From NCBI GenBank assembly GCA_963921935.1, contig OY998178.1, positions 196,572,862-196,636,861 on the forward strand: 64,000 nucleotides of DNA, read 5' to 3'. The notes beneath the pieces are model-generated. The model did not search any database and had not been told where the DNA came from. It was given only the letters and a program-made list of their open reading frames with translations. Made by a program: the position numbers and the translations under genes. This document shows, piece after piece, positions 1 to 10,575 of the stretch (its first letter is position 1; each line of letters starts with the position of its first letter). This DNA comes from Galeruca laticollis (taxonomy: Eukaryota > Arthropoda > Insecta > Coleoptera > Chrysomelidae).

Positions 1-430
1 TCTCAGAGATAAGTCTTTTATAAATTGATGTTTTATGACGATATTTTTCGACCGTTTTGTATTTTCGAAGTTTTTAATTAGTGAAACTGCACTTAAATTA
101 TCAATTTTCAATTCAACAGATTCATAAATTTTGAATTCACTCAAAATACCTTTAAGATTGATAACTTCTTGCGAAGCGATACCAGCTGAGATATATTCAG
201 CTTCCATCGACATTTGTGCAACACACGTTTGCTTCTTGGAATGCCATGCTATTGGGTTTCCAGCATGGAACCATTTCAAACCACTTACGCTCTCTCCAGT
301 TTCTCGGTCTCCTCCCCAAGCAGCATCGTAGATGGCCAATAACTCCTGCATATTCCCCTTCTGGAATTGTAAGCCATTTACTTTGGTATGATTAAGATAA
401 AGTAGGATTCGCTCACCAGCATCCCATGTA
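1..430 (-). pseudogene. copia RNase H, 3' part off the window
   Basis: The minus strand encodes a copia-type RNase H: a DAAWGGDRETGES-type motif near 310-335, then WHSKKQTCVAQMSMEAEY near 190-250 with the catalytic Glu and Tyr, followed by a segment matching the IKIDNLSAV region near 75-110. The end lies beyond base 1. It sits downstream of the RT fragment, as expected for copia. Confidence 0.8.
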
Positions 431-479
431 CTTTTTATTGGTTTGGCCAAAAATCTACTCAAGTAAGCAACATTGTAAG

Positions 480-1145
480 AAATGTTTGGTCTGCTTACTA
501 AAGAAAAGTACATTAAAGTGCATATTAATCTTCGGTAAGGAACGTTATTGATAATAAGTTCTTCTTGGACGACTTGAAAGGTGATTTCAAATGTTGTTGC
601 TACTTTTCTTGTTTCGGCCATTGAGAATTTGTTATCATTCTTGTTTGTGAGATTTTTAGACCTTTTTCGTTTTAACTGAATTCCATATTCAGAGAAGTTT
701 TTACTTCTGTCATCTCTTTAACATTAAATTGATTTCGCAAGTTTCTTAGTAGTTCTTGAGCTTGGTTTTCTGGTCCTGTAATCAGTCCATCATCCACGAA
801 TAATACCAGATAAACATCATATTTTGTGTACAAACAATAGTCGTTATCAGAACGTTTAAAATTCAGTTATTCCATGACTTGGTTGAATTTCATGTTCCAA
901 CACTTCGGAGCATTTCGCAGTCCATATAGTTCTCGATCAAGTTTCAGATATTTTGCATCTATTTTTAAACCTTCCGGTGTCCCTATGAAAATTTCAGTGT
1001 CCATAACCCCATTCAAAAATGCTGTTGGTATATTGATTCGATGTAGATTCCACCCTTTTTGTACTGAAATTGACAAAAGGGCTCGTATTGTTGATAATTT
1101 ACAGACTGGAGCATAAGTATATTCATCTCCAGTGTTATGAGGCAC
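480..1145 (-). pseudogene. copia reverse transcriptase, decayed
   Basis: The segment at 867-1145 reads YAPVCKLSTIRALL...PTAFLNG...ELYGLRNAPKCW, the copia RT hallmark. The first catalytic Asp of the usual DVKTAFLNG-type motif is not present (RINIPTAFLNG). The FVDD box with the catalytic Asp pair lies at about 781-810, after a stop. The reading frame is broken at about 866 and again near 700. It is a relic with at least one catalytic residue lost. Confidence 0.85.
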
Positions 1146-1719
1146 TTGAGAACGTTTTGCAACTAATCGGGCTTACTTTGTTCTATCTTCTTCAGTTTTG
1201 GATAGCCATCGGGTATCAATAGCACTCTGACCCACTGGCAATTATGCAAGTTTCCATGTTCCTAGTTTTTCGTGAGAAATTAACTCTTTATCTATTGCTT
1301 GCTGCCAAATCTAACTTAACTCTTCATCTATTGCTTGCTGCCAATCTGACATTGTACTTGATTCCTTATAAGTTCTTGGGTCCTGTTCTACTTGGGTCAG
1401 CAAACTGTAGGCTTGTGTATATTTCATAATCTTCCAGATTTTGAGGTAGTCTCACAGTTCTACCGGATCTTGTCACTGTAGGTTCCCGTTCATTGTAAGA
1501 TACATATTCTTCATTTTCATCACTCATACGCGAAGTGCCTTCAAAATTCGATAAGTTCTTATTTACTACCTCATTCTCATGTATACTTCCTTTGTTTTCC
1601 TCGGGTAAATCTCTAATCATTTGTTCTGGCTGATTTGCTGCGGTTTTGTGCAAAGTTTCATCCTTGTTCATAACTTTATGTTTCATGATGCTTTCATCTA
1701 CCCGTACATTCCTAGATCC

Positions 1720-2530
1720 TTTTACCATTCGTTTTTTTTTGGAAGCCATAGTCGACAACTTCCACCACAATATCCTACTAGTACTCCTTTTTCTGCTCTT
1801 TTGTCTAGTTTGTTTTGCTTTGGCAATATTGTGTACCATATACGACTTCCAAATACTTTTATTTCACTCAAGTTACTTCTTCCATGAACATTTTTTGCAG
1901 CTGTTTGATCTTTAAGTATACTTTTGGTAGTTAATCCATTCAGATCATACACTCACTGAACACTTAAGTGCTTCGCACCGTAATTCTTTTGGAACTCCTG
2001 AGTCTATTAGTTTTGTTCTTATTTTATTAAGCAGTGTTTTGTTCATTCTTTCCGCTTTGGCATTTTCTTGTGGCGTGTAAGGGATTGTGTATTCTAAGAT
2101 TATCCCGTTTTTCAGACTATATGAATTGAAATTGTTTGAAATATATTCTCCACCATTGTCGATTCTAATGGCTTTTATTTTGACATCCTTTTGTCCTTCA
2201 ATTTATTGTACATACTCTATTCGATTCTGATCGCCCTCGTTCTTTGTTTTTAACGTTTTTATAATAACAAAATTTGAGAACTCGTCAATTATTGTTTGAA
2301 AATATTTCGACCCATCTAAGGTTCCTGGATTAAATGGCCCACATACATCACTATGTATTAAATCACTAATATTTCTGGTTTTTCTCTAAGACTTTGAATG
2401 GTAATCTGGTACCCTGCCTTCGATACATGTTGAACACACTTTGTCCAAATTTGGTAACACATACTGTGTTAATACTTCTCTACTGGGATGCCCTAATCTT
2501 CAGTGCCACAGATCACTAGCTAATGTACCA
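1720..2530 (-). pseudogene. copia integrase, decayed
   Basis: A zinc-binding HHCC start lies near 2440-2530 (WH...RLGHPS, then CSTC), with an in-frame TGA just after WH. Core motifs follow: an SDVCGPF-type first Asp near 2340, IRIDNGGEY near 2135-2175 (second Asp) and a PQENAKAERMNKT-type Glu motif near 2050. The tail with FGSRIWY and KGVLVGY lies at 1760-1900, which is characteristic of copia integrases. The open stretches are in different frames, so it is a pseudogene. Confidence 0.85.
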
Positions 2531-3080
2531 TATTCACCCTTAATTCCAAGTGTTTTCTCATTTACAACTTTGTCAGCTGTTGAAATATACAATACTTTTG
2601 AGTATTTACAATTCAGAAGGAATTTTTTTCCTTTCATCTCCATTTTATTTTTTTCCATAATTATTTTGCATTCCTTTTCTGTCATTTTTGATGCATAAAG
2701 TAGATTATGCTGCATATAAGGTACTATTAAGGCTTCAACAGATACCTTTTGCCCTTGGCATTCAAACTTCAAGGTTCATTTCTTATCAGTTTTCAAATTT
2801 TCACCATTTGCTATCTGGATTGTTACATATTCCGGTAGAGCTATTATATTGGTCATGTGTTTCTCAATATCTTCTTTCGCAAAGTGGTTACTCGCTCCTG
2901 AATCAAGGATAAAGTATAACTTGCTTTTGACATCACATAAATTTGCTGCGTACAACTGTATTTCAGTGTCATTTTGTTTCTCATCAGCGTTATTTGCCTG
3001 CTACTGATTATATTGACTGTATCCTCTACTTCTCGTACCTCGATATTCCCGTCTTCCTCTACCTCGGTTTCGGGGACAAG
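2500..3080 (-). pseudogene. copia gag end and aspartic protease, decayed
   Basis: The minus strand begins with an Arg/Gly-rich stretch typical of the end of copia gag, then reaches the aspartic protease active-site motif LDSGAS near 2890-2912. Downstream is a protease-like core (2500-2772, about 90 residues open) that runs into the HHCC start of integrase. Stops interrupt it, for example between the DSGA part and the core. The role in an intact element would be polyprotein processing. There is no sign of function here. Confidence 0.8.
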
Positions 3081-3139
3081 ATGTGATTAAAATCGATTTT
3101 TTTTAAAAAAATCTAAATTACACTTAATTTTGTTTAATT

Positions 3140-3760
3140 CACGAGATTATTACAATTAGACAAATAGCAACATCTAACGGTTATCCATTAGATATGATAA
3201 ATAAGCTAATTAGTAAAAAAGAGGAAAAAGTGGCATTACAACTAATATGTCCTAATCAAGCTGATTAAATTAAAACTTATAAGACCATCACATATGCAGG
3301 AAATATTTCTAATAATATTTCAAAGATAATATCTTCAGCAACGAATACAACAATTTCTTTTAAAACAGAAAGTAACGTTAGTACAAAATTGTTAAATGTA
3401 AAAACACAAGTACCACTATTGAAGAAGGCAGGTATATATAAACTCAAATGTCCAGAATGTAATGCTGTCTATTTGGGTCAGACCCTTAGGAATTTTGAAA
3501 TACGATACAGTGAGCACTTACGAGCATACAGATTAAAACAACGAGATAAATCCCACTACGCTAAACATCTAGTTGACAGCAATCATTCATTGACACCTAA
3601 CACAAAACTAGAAGTACTGCATATTTGTGAAAAGAAACAAGAACTGGATTTCCTTGAAGAACTGGAAATTAGAAGACATTTAAGAAACCCACAATATGAA
3701 GTTGTCAATGAACAGTTAAATCTAGGGAATTCTCCACTAATAAACTGTCTTCTTAAGTGA
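3140..3760 (+). pseudogene. Penelope-like element, C-terminal GIY-YIG endonuclease fragment
   Basis: One frame runs from about 3161 to the TGA ending at 3760 with one internal TAA at 3266-3268. The last 123 codons contain a GIY-YIG nuclease: GIYKLKCPECN (GIY motif with the CPxC pair typical of Penelope-like elements), YLGQT (YIG motif), and NFEIRYSEH with the conserved Arg. In an intact element this domain nicks target DNA for reverse transcription. The upstream RT part is absent because copia sequence abuts it. No start codon is meaningful in this fragment. Confidence 0.85.
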
Positions 3761-4020
3761 TAATTGTAAAGATCAGCAGATATAGTTTTCCTGGTTTTCT
3801 ATATCATTGCACAGTTATACTGATCTTAATTGGAAAAATGATATCCAGGATATCACCATAGGGCTAATAATATCTAAGCTTCAATATTTGTAATATCACA
3901 TCTTCTTCTTTTTTCTATAAACATATATTAAGCCAATCACAAGTTAGGTTACTTCTTGGTCTAGCCAAATATAACTACTAAACATCAGGTAGGCATAAAA
4001 TGAAATGTAACTTCTGTCAT

Positions 4021-4137
4021 TCTGACGATGATATTGATTTATCGAAACAATTGTCAATTTTTTAGAATTTTCAATAACTTGTATCTTGTATTATATTGTG
4101 GAATTAACTAGAGACCTTGAGTTTCATTTAAAAACAC
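4021..4137. repeat. half copy of a palindromic MITE
   Basis: This 117-base stretch matches the right half of the perfect foldback at 22504-22706, starting at the foldback centre (CTGACGATGATATTG) and ending at the terminal ...TTTAAAAACAC followed by TA. It carries one extra 5-base block compared with that copy. The left half is missing, replaced by sequence downstream of the Penelope fragment. It abuts a transposase relic at the TA. Confidence 0.8.
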
Positions 4138-4565
4138 TAATTTCCATCATTTGTTCACAAAAATACGTTCTCCTGTCGAAATCGTCTTCCATTGGCTCCT
4201 GAGTTGGCATCATTTTATAGGGATGCATTTTACTTCCCTTTAATATTCGAAAAATTGATGTGTGGCTAATGTTGAACAGTGAGGCTGCTTTTCGACCAGA
4301 ATCATGTGGGTTTTCTCGAAACTCAAGCATAACATCCAATTTCGTATCATCGCTTAGTTCATTGGCAACTACTTTTTTTGTCTGTCTTACATGACCAAGC
4401 TCGCGGAACTGTTTCTCTATTTTGCTAATTGTTCTTTGTGATATAGGCGGCAAATTCGGAATTTTTCGTGAAATAAGCGAGAAACTTCCATTTGTGTCCG
4501 AATGTTATCTCCATAACCAATCATTTGTAGAATGGTTATTTTGTGCCTTTCTGTTAAATGAACCA
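4138..4565 (-). pseudogene. Tc1/mariner-type transposase, N-terminal DNA-binding part only
   Basis: On the minus strand an ATG near 4565 opens MVHLTERHKITILQMIGYGD, a helix-turn-helix start typical of insect DUF4817-type Tc1/mariner transposases. A frame shift near 4445-4460 moves to a second frame with PPISQRTISKIEKQFRELG and later GRKAASLFNISHTSIFRIL (second helix-turn-helix). It ends at the MITE terminus at 4137 after YFCEQMMEI, so the whole catalytic domain is missing. The MITE insertion looks like the event that truncated it. Confidence 0.75.
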
Positions 4566-4859
4566 TTTTTCTGATATTATTACGTACAGTTAACGAAATT
4601 CAAACGACAATAGCACTGACACTGATCACTACTGTCATGCAGACAGACAACAAGTTGCTAAAGCTATGAGTTTTATACGAAAATAAACACAACTGTTTTT
4701 GTATTTTTTTTTATTTCATATCAGTAAAAAGGAACGCATTAATGGTTTTTGCTTAATTGTGAAATAAAATTATATTCTTTTTTTAATGTTAATTTTTGTA
4801 ATACATCTAAAAGCACTTAATATTTCCGAAACAGTTGAAGATAGGTATATGACGTTGTA

Positions 4860-5556
4860 CAGGGTGTCCCAAATTGGTGTGTTTTGCAGGATATCTCGTA
4901 AACTAGAAGAGATAGAAGAAAAGCAGTTAAGATGTTATGACTTCTTTTTTTGTTAAAGTAACGATAGCCTAATTAAATCTTTAGTAACACCCTGCAGTTG
5001 GAAGATACAGGGCGATTATTGAAAACTGTCGAAAACTACAAGGTACTATAACTTCTTACTTAAGAAAAATATAAAAAAACGTTATAAAAAACTTTTTATA
5101 GATATAATATTAAAGAGTTCAGTGGCGCACAGAGTTTTTTTGTTAGCGGGCTCACTAAGGAAATATAATGCAAACTTATGTTGTTTTAAATGGGACACCC
5201 TGTATATTTTGACGTTTTTCGTTTCCTTTTTTAATTCTCATTCACCTGATATGACATATTATATATCCATTTTCAATGGTTGGAGCTACAGTGCAAATAA
5301 ACCATTTATGGATGTTAACACCCTTAAAAAATTGAACACTCAGTAACGAAATTTGATATTTTATTATAAGGATACTAATGGGTGACAATTTTATTTATCA
5401 GAATTATAACTAATAAAAACTAAAACCAGATTAAAAAAATAAAAACAATAAACTTATGAAACAACAAGAAATATTGTAACAACTTATCTATCTATAACTA
5501 ATTTTATTAGTATGTAAAAATTACATTAAATGTTCAAAATGTCCTCCGTTTTGTTG
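4860..5556. repeat. left inverted arm of the mariner-type element
   Basis: This arm runs from the terminal CAGGGTGTCCC to the last codons of the minus-strand transposase. Its reverse complement is found at 8873-9492 and continues at 6472-6496 on the other side of the piggyBac insertion. Small substitutions and indels separate the arms. The arm preserves an uninterrupted version of the site (TTAA near 5530) that piggyBac hit in the other arm. Confidence 0.85.
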
Positions 5557-6149
5557 TAATAATAATTGACACCTTTTTCTTACTGATCTTACACAATTGA
5601 GAATGTGCACTGGCTTTATTTCTCTAAATGCGGCATAAGTATTTTGTAAAAAATCTTTCCTACTCTCGAAGTTAGTCTTGTAAATATTATTTTTTTTAAA
5701 TACCCAAATAAAAAAATCAGGAGGGTTTACTTTAAGAGAACGAGGGGGCCACCTAACCGGTCCATAAGTACCAATTCACCGATTAGGAAATTTTTCGTTC
5801 AAATAATCTCCAATGAATTTGAGCATAAGATTCATGATGTGCTTGGATATATCCCAACGTATATACCTTTCTTTCTTTATGATTCTTCTCGTACTTACGC
5901 TGTGGTTTCACAAAACATCCATACTCGATTAAATTTGAATCGAGTTTTTTAAAAATCCTCTTGTCAGGTTGCCTTCTTTCTGAATATCGTTGAAAATATA
6001 ATTCAGACGCATCACTAATATTCTTTTGACATTCAATATATGCCACATGCATATCATATTTTTCACATTTTCAAAATGCATGTTGTTGACAAGACTGCAC
6101 GTCGTAAAATTAATTCTAACAGGTAACACAGGTTTCGTTTTATTTTCCA
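5526..6149 (-). pseudogene. DUF4817-type Tc1/mariner transposase with central catalytic part deleted
   Basis: The N-terminal part (about 5820-6149, in two frames) has the DUF4817 pattern YIECQKN...LYFQRYSERRQPDKRIF, followed by a YIQAHHES linker region. It then jumps to the C-terminal part (5526-5812): NEKFPNR, then a TGA where Trp is expected, IGTYGPVRWPPRS, PPDFFIWVF, and finally NGGHFEHL before the stop. The central domain with the first two catalytic Asp residues is missing; only the region of the third acidic residue remains. It cannot be active. Confidence 0.8.
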
Positions 6150-6419
6150 TGGTAAGAGGACCAAAGCCTACTTGATAAAATGAACATATAACAATCACGT
6201 CAATTGAATAAAACGAACTAAAATATAACAACATATAGGGTTAAACATAATTAGATATAAAAGTGAAATCGGTAAGAAAATACAGACGTCTTATTTCGTG
6301 ATGTTATTTACCAAAAAACGGATTCAATAATTCCAGAATAATAATAATATAGGTACTCAAAATCAAAAATCAGCTATATTTACCTACTTTGTTTTTAGTT
6401 CACTGATTTTATTTTTGGT

Positions 6420-6496
6420 AATGCTGAATTGGTTGAAGATTATTTAAACGAAAAACTTTTTAATCGATGAAAACGGAGGACATTTTGAACATTTAA
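6420..6496 (+). pseudogene. second transposase 3' fragment on the opposite strand
   Basis: On the plus strand, 6426-6468 reads NAELVEDYLNEKLFNR followed by TGA, the same segment as in the minus-strand gene, including the same Trp-to-stop position. After a deletion, 6470-6496 reads NGGHFEHL and a stop made by the TTAA. This shows the right arm contains transposase coding sequence in inverted orientation, so it cannot be the gene's natural 5' terminal repeat. Confidence 0.7.
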
Positions 6497-6725
6497 GCCT
6501 GCAGTGGTGGCGCCAAGTCTGTCAGACCCGAGCGGATTTATTTCATACATAAAAGTGGGGGAGCCGGGCCCAGTAGCTTGGTGCGGCCAGTACCTTCCTG
6601 CCGGTTGGTATATTAGTGATTGTGGTAGTATTCGCGTCGAGAAAGTTTTTTATATTGGTTCTGTGCGACTTTTGGGTCTGTCAGACTTGGCGCCACTGCT
6701 AGTGTAACAAAAATTTTGTTGGCAG

Positions 6726-6816
6726 GTAAGTCAAATAATATTATGCTTTATTCACGAACGCAACAAATATTGTGATTTAGTTTTTATATTTATTAAAATA
6801 AACTATATTGTTTCAG
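6726..6816 (+). other. probable intron in the piggyBac 5' leader
   Basis: A consensus donor (CAG then GTAAGT at 6726) and an acceptor preceded by a pyrimidine tract (TTGTTTCAG ending 6816) bracket 91 AT-rich bases. They end four bases before the ATG at 6821. The position suggests a leader intron in the transposase transcript. It is a prediction from splice consensus only. Confidence 0.5.
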
Positions 6817-6820
6817 GAAA

Positions 6821-8540
6821 ATGAATTATGAGAAAGATCAGGCCAAATTGCTTCAGCTTCTAGATGAAGTTGTTAGTGACACAGAAGAAATATATGACGA
6901 TGTTGAGTCTGATGGAGAAGCCGATATTATTCAAGAACATTTGTCTGACTCTGAAACTGAACAGGAAGGGGAGAGCGATAGAGAAGATGAGGCGCCACCA
7001 GCGAAAATTCCGCGAGTTCCTAGTTTCATTGGAAAAGATGGCACCATTTGGAAAAAGCGCCGTCCAATTCAGAATGTAAGAACAAGACAATCGAATATCG
7101 TCATTCAGTTGCCAGGTGTGAAACCAATAGCGAAAAATGCAAAATCAGTAGCTGACTGCTGGAAATTATTTTTCTCAGATGAAATTTTGGAGATTATCGT
7201 GAGCAACACGAACAAATATATTGAAAAAATGAAATACAAATATACAAGAGAACGTTCGGCAAAAATGACCGATATTGTGGAAATAAGAGCTTTGCTAGGT
7301 CTTTTGTATTTAGCTGGTTGTCTAAAAAGTAGTCGACTAAAAACACAAGAACTATGGAACCGTAACGGGAGTGGCATTGAATTATTCTGGCTGACTATGT
7401 CACAGCAACGTTTCCTTTTTTTATTGCGACATTTGAGATTTGATGACACAGATAGTCGAGAAGAAAGAAAGAAAACTGATAAAATGGCTCCGATACGAGA
7501 CTTATTCGTATTGTTTGTCGCCAACTGTAAAAATGCCTACACGATAAGTGAATATGGAACAATTGACGAAAAACTTGAGGCGTTCCGCGGAAGATGTGGC
7601 TTCAAACAATATATACCTTCGAAGCCAAACAAATATGGTTTGAAGGTATTTGCTCTTGTTGATGCAAAAACAAGATATACTTTGAATTTAGAGCTCTATT
7701 TGGGTCAGCAGCCCGAAGGACCATATCGCGTAAGCAATGCTCCAAGCAGTGTCGTTACGAGATTGATTGGTCCAATATCGGGAACCGGAAGAAATATTAC
7801 CTGCGATAACTGGTTTACGTCATTTGAACTTATTCAAAACTTATAAACGAATCACAAACTAACGTACGTAGGCACAGTGCGTAAAAATAAACGGCAGCTT
7901 CCACCGGAATTTATCAATACAAAATCACGATGTATCAACTCAAGCATTTTTGGATATCAGGAAAATACAACAATAGTCTCATATGTCCCAAAAAAAAGGC
8001 AAAAATGTGATCTTAGCGTCAAGTTTGCATCATGATGATCAAATAGATGAATCAACGGGAAAACAATATAAACCGGAGATTATTACTTTTTACAACTCCA
8101 CTAAAGGAGGAGTAGACGAATTATGCGCTACTTACGATGTTTCTCGTAACACCAGGAGGTGGCCTATGATATTATTTTATGCACTTATGAATGTGGCAGG
8201 AATAAATTCGCAAATTGTACATGTGGCTAACAGCCAAACTAGTTTGATACGCAGGATGTACCTCAAACAATTGGCCGTCGAACTAATAGATGAACATCTC
8301 AAGCGTCGTACTATGATGAAAAATTTGAATCCAACAATTCGTCAAAGACGGCAAGAGGTAACTGGCATCTTACCTGAGGTTCCTAGAGCAAATTCGGAAA
8401 CGCCAAATGTGAAAAAACGTTGTTATCTTTGCAAAAAAGACAGTAAAACGCGTTATTTCTGCAAAATTTGCAAAAAATTTATTTGTTTATCACATGCTGA
8501 ATTTCTGTGCCCGAGTTGCATACCGGAGTCCGGAAACTGA
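6821..8540 (+). pseudogene. piggyBac transposase, broken by a stop, a frameshift and a small deletion
   Basis: The ATG at 6821 starts an acidic N-terminus, then the DDE_Tnp_1_7 domain. Catalytic positions visible: Asp in TIDEKLEAFRGRC (~7564), Asp in NITCDNWFTS (~7806), and Asp in TKGGVDELC (~8114). Damage: an in-frame TAA at 7844-7846 inside LIQNL; a frame change at the A-run near 7987-7995; and GGVDELC, where related transposases have GGVDVVDELC, losing one of two conserved Asp residues. The C-terminus keeps a Cys-rich zinc-binding domain (CYLCKKD...CKICKKFIC...CPSC). The family is certain; this copy is inactive as read. Confidence 0.93.
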
Positions 8541-9492
8541 AGAAACGGCTCAGCGATACCTTATTCTTTAAGATACAATACATTACTTTTTGATTTTCAG
8601 TTTTTTTCTTAAAGCAAATCGCTCAATTTTCTATGTTTGATTCATTTTTAATAAAAAGAGATACGTGTGAACTTTTACTTGACTTTTCAATGTACAATGT
8701 TTTTCTGGGTATTGGCAGGGTTAATTCTGGTTAAAAGTTATGTATAAACATAATTAAGAACAAGAAAAAACTAAATAGTCACAAACTGTATTTTTGAAAA
8801 ATTTTAAAATGTGTGTCTGTCAGACTTGGCGCCACTACTCATGTTAAACATATGGGCGCCACCACTGCAGGGTTAATGTAATTTTTACATTCTAATAAAA
8901 TTAGTTATAGATAGATTAGTTGTTACGATATTTCTTGTTTTTTCATAAGTTTATTGTTTTTATTTTTTCAATCTGGTTTTATTTTTTAATAATTATAATT
9001 TTGATAAATAAAATTGTCACACATCAGTATCCTTATAATAAAATGTTAAATTTCATTACTGAGTGTTCAATTTTCAAGGGTGTTTCACCTGATAACAATC
9101 ATATCAGATGAATGAGAATTAAAAAAGGAAACGAAAAACGTCAAAATATACAGTGTGTCCCATTTAAAACAACATAAGTTTGCATTATATTTCCTTCGTG
9201 AGCCCGCTAACAAAAAAATTCTGTGCGCCACTAAACTCTTTAATATTATATCTATCAAAAGTTTTTATAACGTTTTTTTATATTTTTCTTAATTAAGAAG
9301 TTATAGTACCTAGTAGTTTTCGAGAGTTTTCAATAATCGCCCTGTATCTTCCAACTGCAGGTAGTTAATAAAGATTTAATTAGGCTATCGTTACTTTAAC
9401 AAAAAAAGAAGTCATAACATCTTAACTGCTTTTCTTCTATCTCTTCTAGTTTACGAGATATCCTACAAAACACACCAATTTGGGACACTCTG

Positions 9493-10128
9493 TACATGAA
9501 TTATGTCTAGAATTTTCTGAAGAAACGAAAAAACCAATAATATACAGGGGGTTGTATTTAAAATAAGAAAGTTGGTATCGGCCACTGTCACATGACACAC
9601 CCTATATAATTTTTTTTTGTAAAAAATGCGCATCTAAAAATACAAATCGACGTGTCCAAGCGTTTTTCCCCACACGTTCTCATTTATTGGTTATAGAATT
9701 TATTCCACTTGGCTGTTCCACACTGTATATTTTCAACGCTTTAACCCTGTTGATTAAATGATGTAATTAAAGCGGAGTTGAAAAAATAAAGTGAAAAATG
9801 GATTTGAGTTATTTGGGTGATCCGATTATTCCAATAGACATTCATGGCCAGGTTTTATATGTTCTTTACCAGTATCAGGGAGAAATGCAGAAATTACTTT
9901 CAGGCAACATAATTTTCAACCACATAAGCAATAATGTATTTAAGGTTATTATCATTGTTAAATACAATGTCCTCGTCTTCATAGTCTGAATAAATATAGT
10001 ATATAAGGTTATGACAAAAAGAGCGAAAATTCCTGTCATTTTCCAAGATGACCATTCCGTAACCTACAGAGTAATTGCGCTGCAGCGCTTTATGTCTAAA
10101 TTTTCCCTGAATGCGACCATGAACTAAA
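9493..10128. other. uncharacterised AT-rich stretch between transposons
   Basis: There is no convincing coding region. Around 9543 the sequence ATACAGGGGGTTGTATTTAAAA resembles the start of another Tc1/mariner-type terminal repeat, and ACACCCTATA near 9599 has a similar flavour, but no partner end was found. The short open stretch at 9798-9989 shows no recognisable motif. Confidence 0.3.
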
Positions 10129-10129
10129 T

Positions 10130-10330
10130 TGATTTTTTATGTAAATATCAAAATGTCGCTTAATTTCATTCGTTTCTTGGACGATATGTGTGAAAATATC
10201 AAAAATCCACCGAATTTTTTTCGTTTCATGACAAAATCTGAGAAAAAATTGTTTTTTTGTGAAAATCTCAATGTTCTACCTAATTTTGTTTATTTCATGG
10301 ACAAAATGGGAGAAAAATTTATTTTTTTGT
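10130..10330. repeat. three imperfect ~50-67 bp tandem units
   Basis: Units starting near 10143, 10193 and 10260 share AAAAT(A/C)TCAA, then a TAATTT(C/T) block, TTTCATGGACAAAAT-type sequence and a run of A and T. Their spacing is 50 and 67 bases. They sit just upstream of the DDE transposase relic and may be subterminal repeats of that element, which would be usual for transposase binding sites. That role is inferred. Confidence 0.5.
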
Positions 10331-10575
10331 TTTCAAAAAGAAATAAAACGAAAAGGCCGAACACCTTGTACAGAACATACAAAAATAAATGGAATTTCGT
10401 TATTTGCCCAAAATTACGAGAACGAATATAACTAATTTTTTTATTTCAGATGAAAAAAATATGGTGAATATCGATATTGAAGAAAAAAAACCTTTCACTA
10501 TTCATTTTCACTTAAGACAGCTAGAAAACAAAACAAAATAAATGGGAATTATGAAATGCATAATAAAAGAGTGAA

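Larger units (their letters stand above)
1..3085 (-). mobile_element. Ty1/copia retrotransposon remnant, left-truncated by the window
   Basis: Read on the minus strand from 3085 down to 1, the fragments fall in copia order: end of a gag basic/zinc-knuckle region, protease, integrase, reverse transcriptase, RNase H. That order (integrase before RT) separates Ty1/copia from Ty3/gypsy. The reading frame is broken repeatedly by stops and shifts, so the copy is dead. The 5' part (most of gag and the 5' LTR) is missing at 3085, where Penelope-like sequence follows; the 3' LTR would lie left of base 1. The family assignment is firm; exact boundaries are not. Confidence 0.9.
6497..8872 (+). mobile_element. 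piggyBac element with TTAA target duplication
   Basis: The element is bounded by TTAA at 6493-6496 and 8873-8876. Its terminal inverted repeats are about 17-18 bases (CCTGCAGTGGTGGCGCC type, first base differing). Subterminal copies of GGCGCCAAGTCTGTCAG-type sequence occur at 6510-6528, inverted at 6675-6700, and at 8816-8834, as in other piggyBac ends. Length is 2376 bp with a single transposase gene on the plus strand. The TIR and TTAA agreement make the boundaries exact to about one base. Confidence 0.95.
4860..9492. mobile_element. Tc1/mariner element with ~0.7 kb inverted arms, split by piggyBac
   Basis: The ends are CAGGGTGTCCCAAATTGGTG at 4860 and the inverted equivalent ending at 9492, each flanked by TA, the Tc1/mariner target duplication. 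The arms (4860 to ~5556, and ~6472-6496 plus 8873-9492) are long, highly similar inverted repeats. Both arms start inside the 3' end of a DUF4817-type transposase gene, one on each strand. This suggests an inverted duplication of one element end rather than simple long TIRs. A piggyBac element sits in the right arm at a TTAA. Confidence 0.8.

Noticed and set aside
6504..6707. Open frame across the piggyBac left end
   Set aside because: It runs through the terminal and subterminal inverted repeats; it is not a protein gene.
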